A model generated the notes under the pieces. That model was not told the DNA's origin, did no database searches, and was given only the letters and a program-made list of their open reading frames with translations. Of a stretch of 64,000 nucleotides of DNA, positions 59,601 to 64,000 are shown in pieces. Each line of letters opens with the position of its first letter. Position 1 is the stretch's first letter. The stretch lies in contig JBKQSS010000061.1 in assembly GCA_052143535.1 (NCBI GenBank), positions 186,001 to 250,000 of the forward strand, given 5' to 3'. The stretch is from JADGRA01 sp052143535. GTDB lineage: Bacteria; Myxococcota; Myxococcia; Myxococcales; Myxococcaceae. A program made the translations under genes and the position numbers.

Positions 59601-61748
59601 GTGACCCGCGATGTGCTGGCGCTCGTGCTGCTGGGAGCGCTTCTCCTGGGGCCTGACTTGGCCTCGGCCCAGTCGGACAAACTTCTCGAAGCAACCCGCC
59701 TGCAGCGCCCCGGGGCGCTGGAGCTGACGCAGGCCGAGCTCGCCACGTGCGTCAAGCGCAGCTGTCCAGACACCGGGCGCCTCTCGCTCCTGCTTGGTGA
59801 GCTCTGGCTGTCCCGCGGTGAGGCGGCACAAGCCCTGGCCGCGCTGCGACGCTTCCCGGCCCCTGCCCCGCTGGCCCCATACCGCGACTTCGCCCTGGGA
59901 GAAGCCCTCTTTTACCTGCGCGACTACCGCGGCGCCGCCGCACACTTTCTCGACGCCAGTACCGCGCCGGGAGCCATCGCCGGGAGGGCCGAGGCCCGCG
60001 CCGGCGAGGCCTTGCTACTGGCGCATGAGCCTGGCCAAGCCCTCCCCCTTCTGGAGAAGGGACTGGCGCAAGTCGGTGGCCCGGAGCTGGTCTTGGCCCG
60101 GGCCGAGGCTCGAGCCCAGCTGGGAGACCTCCCCGGAGCACAAGGAGACCTGCACACCCTCTTGGTGCGCTACCCGCGTTCTCCGGCGGCCCTCGAGGTG
60201 GATGCCCAGCTGCGCGGCAGCTCGGCGCCGGCGGTGGCCCTGACGCTAGAGGAGCGGCTCGGGCGGGCGAAAGCCTTCCTCGATGCTGGAGACGCGCGTC
60301 AGGCCCTGGCCGAGGTGGAGCGGATTGATGCAAACGGCCTCGCCCGGGACGCTGCCGGCAAGGCCCAGCTGGCCCTCTTCCGCGCCCAGGCGCTCTACCC
60401 CTTGGGCCGGGCCGAGGAGGGAGACGCCGCCCTGGAGGTGGCGGCGCAGGGCCCTTCCGCCACCGCTTCCGAGGCCCTCCTCGTCCGCGCCCGGCGGCTG
60501 TTGCGGCTGAATGACAATGCCGGAGCGCTCCTCAAGTTTCAGGAGGTGTCCCGGAAGTACCCGGGCGAGCTCGCCTCGGAGGAGGCCGACTACTTCATTG
60601 GCTGGATTGCCCTCCAGGAGGGGAAAAACCTGGCGGCCGCCCAAGCGCTAGAGGCCTTCGAGAAGAAGCACCCCGAGTCCCACCGGCGCGACGACGCCTG
60701 CTGGTTTCGAGCGCTGGCGTGCATTCGCCTCTCCAACTGGGCCGAGGCGGACCGCGCCCTGCGCGAGTTGGTGGAGCGCTACCCGAAAAGCACCCTGGTG
60801 TCGCAAGCGCGCTACTGGCGGGCGCGGGTGAAGCACCTGAGTGGCGGAAACGCTGTGGATGACTACTTGGACATCATCCGCACTTACCCGGCCAGCTTCT
60901 ATGCCTTGGTGGCGAGCGAACGGATGCGCGAGCTGGGGGCCAAGCCCCCGCCTCTCTTCGCCGAGCGGCCCCGCTTGCCAGGGCAGGCGCCGCCCAGCCC
61001 GGAGCTCGTCCTTCCCCGGGCGCTGGCGGCGGCCGGGCTGTGGCGGGAGGCGGCCGAGGAGCTGCGGACCCGGCTCGGGCAGGTACACACTGCGGAGCAG
61101 GCCCTGCGCGTCGGAAGTTCACTCGCGCTGCTCGGGGAGGCCTGGGCCGCGTATGGCTTGGCCAACCGCCTCCTCTGGGGCCGCGCCTACTCCCAGAAGG
61201 ACCCGGTCTCGCTGGCGCTTCTGTACCCGCGCCCCTACGCCTCGCAGGTGGACGAGATGGCGCGGATGGCGGGCGTCTCCTCGGGGCTGCTCTACGCGAT
61301 GATGCGGCGGGAGAGCGCCTTCCAGCCCGACCGGCTGAGCGGCGCGCGCGCCCGCGGGTTGATGCAGCTCATGGCCCGCACCGCCAGCGCCATCGCCAAG
61401 GAGCTGCAGCGCGAGGCCCCCGAGCCAGACGAGCTCTACCGCCCCGAGCTCAACCTGGACCTCTCGGCCTGGTACGTGTCCCAATTGGCCAAGCGCTTCG
61501 TGCACCCGGCCCTGGTGGCCGCCGCCTACAACGCCGGGCCCGCCGTGACGCTGCAGTGGGCCACCCAGTACGGCCGCCTCCCCGTCGACCTCTTCGTCGA
61601 GTCGCTTCCCTACAAAGAGACTCGGGCCTACGTGAAGCAGGTCGTGGCTGACCTCTACCTCTACCAGCTCTTTTACGGAGTGAAGGCCGACGGGGCACGG
61701 CTTCCCATGACGCTCCCGGCTCCCGCGCCGGCCGGCATCGACTTCTAA
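59601..61748 (+). CDS. Soluble-type lytic transglycosylase with long TPR-like N-terminus
   Basis: 715-residue periplasmic SLT-family enzyme that cleaves the glycosidic bond between MurNAc and GlcNAc. GTG at 59601 starts a signal peptide (VTRDVLALVLLGALLLGPDLASAQ). About 500 residues of helical repeats of the Slt70 U-domain/TPR type follow (RYPRSPAALEVDAQLRG, EADYFIGWIALQEGKNLAAAQALEAFEKKHPESHRRDDACW). The SLT domain (about 545-680) has GLLYAMMRRESAFQPDRLSGARARGLMQLM, with catalytic Glu in RRESAF at about 571, and AAAYNAGPAV. The long open frame upstream of 59601 is not used. Its neighbours are lipoproteins. Confidence 0.93.
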   Translation: MTRDVLALVLLGALLLGPDLASAQSDKLLEATRLQRPGALELTQAELATCVKRSCPDTGRLSLLLGELWLSRGEAAQALAALRRFPAPAPLAPYRDFALGEALFYLRDYRGAAAHFLDASTAPGAIAGRAEARAGEALLLAHEPGQALPLLEKGLAQVGGPELVLARAEARAQLGDLPGAQGDLHTLLVRYPRSPAALEVDAQLRGSSAPAVALTLEERLGRAKAFLDAGDARQALAEVERIDANGLARDAAGKAQLALFRAQALYPLGRAEEGDAALEVAAQGPSATASEALLVRARRLLRLNDNAGALLKFQEVSRKYPGELASEEADYFIGWIALQEGKNLAAAQALEAFEKKHPESHRRDDACWFRALACIRLSNWAEADRALRELVERYPKSTLVSQARYWRARVKHLSGGNAVDDYLDIIRTYPASFYALVASERMRELGAKPPPLFAERPRLPGQAPPSPELVLPRALAAAGLWREAAEELRTRLGQVHTAEQALRVGSSLALLGEAWAAYGLANRLLWGRAYSQKDPVSLALLYPRPYASQVDEMARMAGVSSGLLYAMMRRESAFQPDRLSGARARGLMQLMARTASAIAKELQREAPEPDELYRPELNLDLSAWYVSQLAKRFVHPALVAAAYNAGPAVTLQWATQYGRLPVDLFVESLPYKETRAYVKQVVADLYLYQLFYGVKADGARLPMTLPAPAPAGIDF

Positions 61749-61854
61749 GCCGTGCCGGCCCCCTGGCTGGGCGCTCTTTGGCCAGCTGCGACGCGCCCGT
61801 TTTCCAGAAGAGTGCCATGCTATGAGGGAAGCGGGCGCGGCGAAGGGGGTGCGC

Positions 61855-64000
61855 ATGCCTGTGCGCGAAGAGACGCAAGGCGGTGAGCGGTCCGGCAGGA
61901 GCGCTGCCCGATGGGCGGTGGTGCTTGCCTTTGGCCTTGGCTTGGGCTGCCTCAACCTGGACCTTCCCACCATCCCGCCGACGCCTCCGTCGCCTTCCCT
62001 CACCATCCTGACGCCGAAACCCGGCGACACCATCAACCTCACGGCGCAAGTGTCGGTGTCGGCGTTCTCGGTGAATGGCATCGCCAGCGTCAGCGTCCTG
62101 TGCGGCCCCTTGGACGGAGGAGCGCACACCCTCTACACCTGGACCGCCGGCCCCTACCTGGCCCTTGTGGATTTCTCGCCCTGCCAGGATGTGACGCAGC
62201 CCAACCCGGTGGACGGCGGGTACCCGCTGTTGCAGGTGGGGGCCCAAGCGCTGAGCGACGCCGGCGCGGTGCAGCAGGCCACGGTCCAAGTCAATGTGAA
62301 TACGCGTGGGCCCCAGCTGACTGTCCAGTACCCCCCGTCGGCCCAGCCCAACTCGCCCTTCACGGTGACGGTGACGTCCAACGTCCCACTGCAGTCCTTT
62401 CCTCAAGTCACCTTGGGCACCCTCCCAGGGCAAGTCAGCGCGGTGTCGGACGGCGGCGCCCTCAGCTACGTGGCCTTCTTCCCCAGTACTCCGGGCCTCG
62501 GGACAGACAACTTTCCGTACGACGCGGGCATGCCCGTGCCCATCGAAGTCCTCACCGACACCGAAGAGCCGGTGCGCCTCACCGTCACGGCGACGGCCCA
62601 AGGGAGCGGCAACAGCACGGAAGTCGACTTGAGCGTGGACCTCACCCGGGTGGTGTGGGACAGGTACATCCCCGGGCAACCGGCCTCGAGCAGTCCGACC
62701 CAATGGGCCGCCGACCCGGTGGCCTTCGGCCAGGGCCTGGTGCTGCCGCTGGCCACCACCGCCGGCGGAAACGCCTCCTCGGTGTGGATTCCGGGCGTGC
62801 TGGGCCGCGTCGACGGCATCTTTTTTGGCTTTGACCCGGCTGTCCTCGACGGGGGTTACGTGGCCCGCGGGCTGAACGCACGAGGCGAGACGCTGGCCTT
62901 CTCCTTCACCGGCAACGGCTCGAACCTGCTTTTGGCCCCGGCGCCCAACGTGAATGGCCCGTTGGTGACGGCCACCGGGGGACCTGCCAGCGCCAACGCG
63001 CCCCTCACCCGGGTGGACGACCGGCTGTGTCTACAGGACTCGGTGACGGCTTGCTCCCTGACCAACACCGAGAGCCTCACCTGCTACACGCCGCAACTCT
63101 CGACGGTGACGGCAACCTCGGCCGTCGCCTCCACCGGGCCGCCGACACCGGGCGTGGTGGCCGGAGCCGGGGGGCGCTACCTCTCCCCCAACGTGGCCAT
63201 CTGCGGGAGCAGCTGGAACCTGGTGGACCTCCCAGCCGGCACCGTCAGCTTCGGCCCCACTGTCGACTCCAATGGCTGCGCCATCCAAGCCGTCGACAAG
63301 CTACTCGCGGTGGGAGACGGGACGTTTGTCGTTCAGCTCACCTCCAACTGTAGCGTGACGGGTGTGGTGGCACCGGTGTACCCCATCCTCCGGGTGGGGG
63401 CCGGAAGCGCCATTCTCGGCGCCTACACAGCCCCCCAAAGCAGCCCGTCTACCGTCCAGGCCGAGTTGGTGGCAGCGCTGGCCGACGGCCGGGTGGTGAC
63501 TCTCAGTAACGCGCCGCCCTACTCCAACTTCGAGCTGTGGTCGCTCAACAGCACCGCCCCCGACATCGTCACTCCCATCGCCGGCCTCTATGACACGGCG
63601 GACAACACGGCGGACAACGGCTCTCCGTCCATCCTCGCCGAGAGCACCTACTCGGCCACAGACGGCAGCTTCGCCGTGCTGCTCTCCGGTGCCACCGGCG
63701 GTATGGACGTCCTCGCCTTCGGTCCCAACCTCCAACCGCTGTGGCTCTACGTGTACCCGCGCGTCACCGACCCGACCACCTCCCGACTCGTTTCGGCGCC
63801 CAGTGTCTCCGACGTCTACCTGGTGGACGAGTTCAACAACTACGCCCTCTCTCTGAGGGTGACGCCGCCCGCGCCGGTCGATGCTGGGTCCGCCGACGCA
63901 GGGGGCATCGCGGTGAGCGGACAGGTGGTGGATTTGGACGGAATCCCCGTCACTGGCGCGCCCATCGTTCTCTCCAGCGGCGCCGGCACTCAAACTGAAA
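61855..64000 (+). CDS. Large surface lipoprotein with C-terminal carboxypeptidase-regulatory-like repeat, truncated by window edge
   Basis: The frame from ATG at 61855 stays open to the right edge (over 715 codons). AAGGGGGT lies five bases upstream; ATG at 61822 is an alternative. Signal and lipobox are AVVLAFGLGLGCLNLD. The mature part is Thr/Ser/Val-rich with beta-strand patterns: Ig-like segments (SLTILTPKPGDTINLTAQVSVS, FTVTVTSNVPLQSFPQVTLG), a repeated motif DAG or DSNG, and a propeller-like region near 300-640. The last visible segment, VSGQVVDLDGIPVTGAPIVLSSGAG, is a carboxypeptidase-regulatory-like repeat, which usually continues. This looks like a cell-surface adhesion or sensing protein. 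Function cannot be assigned. Confidence 0.85.
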   Translation, partial: MPVREETQGGERSGRSAARWAVVLAFGLGLGCLNLDLPTIPPTPPSPSLTILTPKPGDTINLTAQVSVSAFSVNGIASVSVLCGPLDGGAHTLYTWTAGPYLALVDFSPCQDVTQPNPVDGGYPLLQVGAQALSDAGAVQQATVQVNVNTRGPQLTVQYPPSAQPNSPFTVTVTSNVPLQSFPQVTLGTLPGQVSAVSDGGALSYVAFFPSTPGLGTDNFPYDAGMPVPIEVLTDTEEPVRLTVTATAQGSGNSTEVDLSVDLTRVVWDRYIPGQPASSSPTQWAADPVAFGQGLVLPLATTAGGNASSVWIPGVLGRVDGIFFGFDPAVLDGGYVARGLNARGETLAFSFTGNGSNLLLAPAPNVNGPLVTATGGPASANAPLTRVDDRLCLQDSVTACSLTNTESLTCYTPQLSTVTATSAVASTGPPTPGVVAGAGGRYLSPNVAICGSSWNLVDLPAGTVSFGPTVDSNGCAIQAVDKLLAVGDGTFVVQLTSNCSVTGVVAPVYPILRVGAGSAILGAYTAPQSSPSTVQAELVAALADGRVVTLSNAPPYSNFELWSLNSTAPDIVTPIAGLYDTADNTADNGSPSILAESTYSATDGSFAVLLSGATGGMDVLAFGPNLQPLWLYVYPRVTDPTTSRLVSAPSVSDVYLVDEFNNYALSLRVTPPAPVDAGSADAGGIAVSGQVVDLDGIPVTGAPIVLSSGAGTQTE

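Overview
The window looks like a chromosomal segment of a myxobacterium (Myxococcota, probably the Myxococcus/Cystobacter side). The reasons are very high GC, gene-dense coding with frequent GTG and TTG starts, many short lipoprotein genes, FHA/GAF signalling proteins, a Ser/Thr protein kinase, a KGG-repeat protein, and operator-like sequences that resemble (from memory) the Myxococcus xanthus LexA site. I see no rRNA, tRNA, CRISPR array, insertion sequence, integrase or prophage; the content is core genome plus lineage-specific signalling genes. About 50 protein genes are supported, and both outermost genes are cut by the window edges.

Layout. 1-7318 (minus) is a housekeeping run: yciO-like, xerD, trpS, a small unknown, scpA, scpB, rluB and a truncated TPR gene; xerD with scpA-scpB-rluB is a widely conserved neighbourhood for chromosome dimer resolution and condensation. 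7462-15055 (minus) holds a KGG-repeat stress-type protein and mutS, an N-acetylmuramoyl-L-alanine amidase and glnD in series. 15238-17735 (plus) has a methyltransferase overlapping an ABC1/UbiB-type kinase. 17741-20496 (minus) has a lipoprotein, a DUF1801-like protein and a zinc-ribbon/FHA/GAF/adenylate cyclase. 20646-24787 (plus) has truD and an overlapping ECF sigma / anti-sigma / STN-plus-beta-helix membrane protein operon. 24929-30808 (plus) has an aldehyde dehydrogenase, a DUF456 protein, a cytochrome c and a two-gene iron-sulfur flavoprotein oxidase.

30846-42527 carries the SOS mutasome in two pieces. dnaE2/imuC (30846-33899) and imuA-imuB (40130-42527) are each preceded by a GTTCAG-containing near-palindrome beside the start. 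Between and beside them lie two LuxR-type HTH proteins, secreted lipoproteins, an M28 peptidase, and an active S1C protease overlapping a paralogue that has lost its catalytic serine.

42921-50713 (plus) has lon, then a Ser/Thr kinase, a TPR/coiled-coil membrane protein, an FHA-GAF sigma54 activator and a lipoprotein, closely packed or overlapping; this looks like one kinase-to-transcription signalling unit. 50721-54091 (minus) has mutL and two membrane proteins of unknown role. 54183-64000 has an epimerase, an acyltransferase, a DUF721 protein, a CAP-domain protein, a Cys-rich small protein, a lytic transglycosylase and several lipoproteins, the last running off the window.

The window is rich in DNA repair (mutS, mutL, imuABC, xerD), and mismatch repair and mutagenic repair lie within 42 kb. 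The strongest leads for new biology are the kinase/FHA-activator operon, the domain-shuffled flavoprotein pair, the protease/pseudoprotease/response-regulator operon, and intergenic DNA signals: the paired SOS-like boxes, 10-bp phased AAGGT repeats before the ECF gene, and a perfect 24-bp palindrome after lon.
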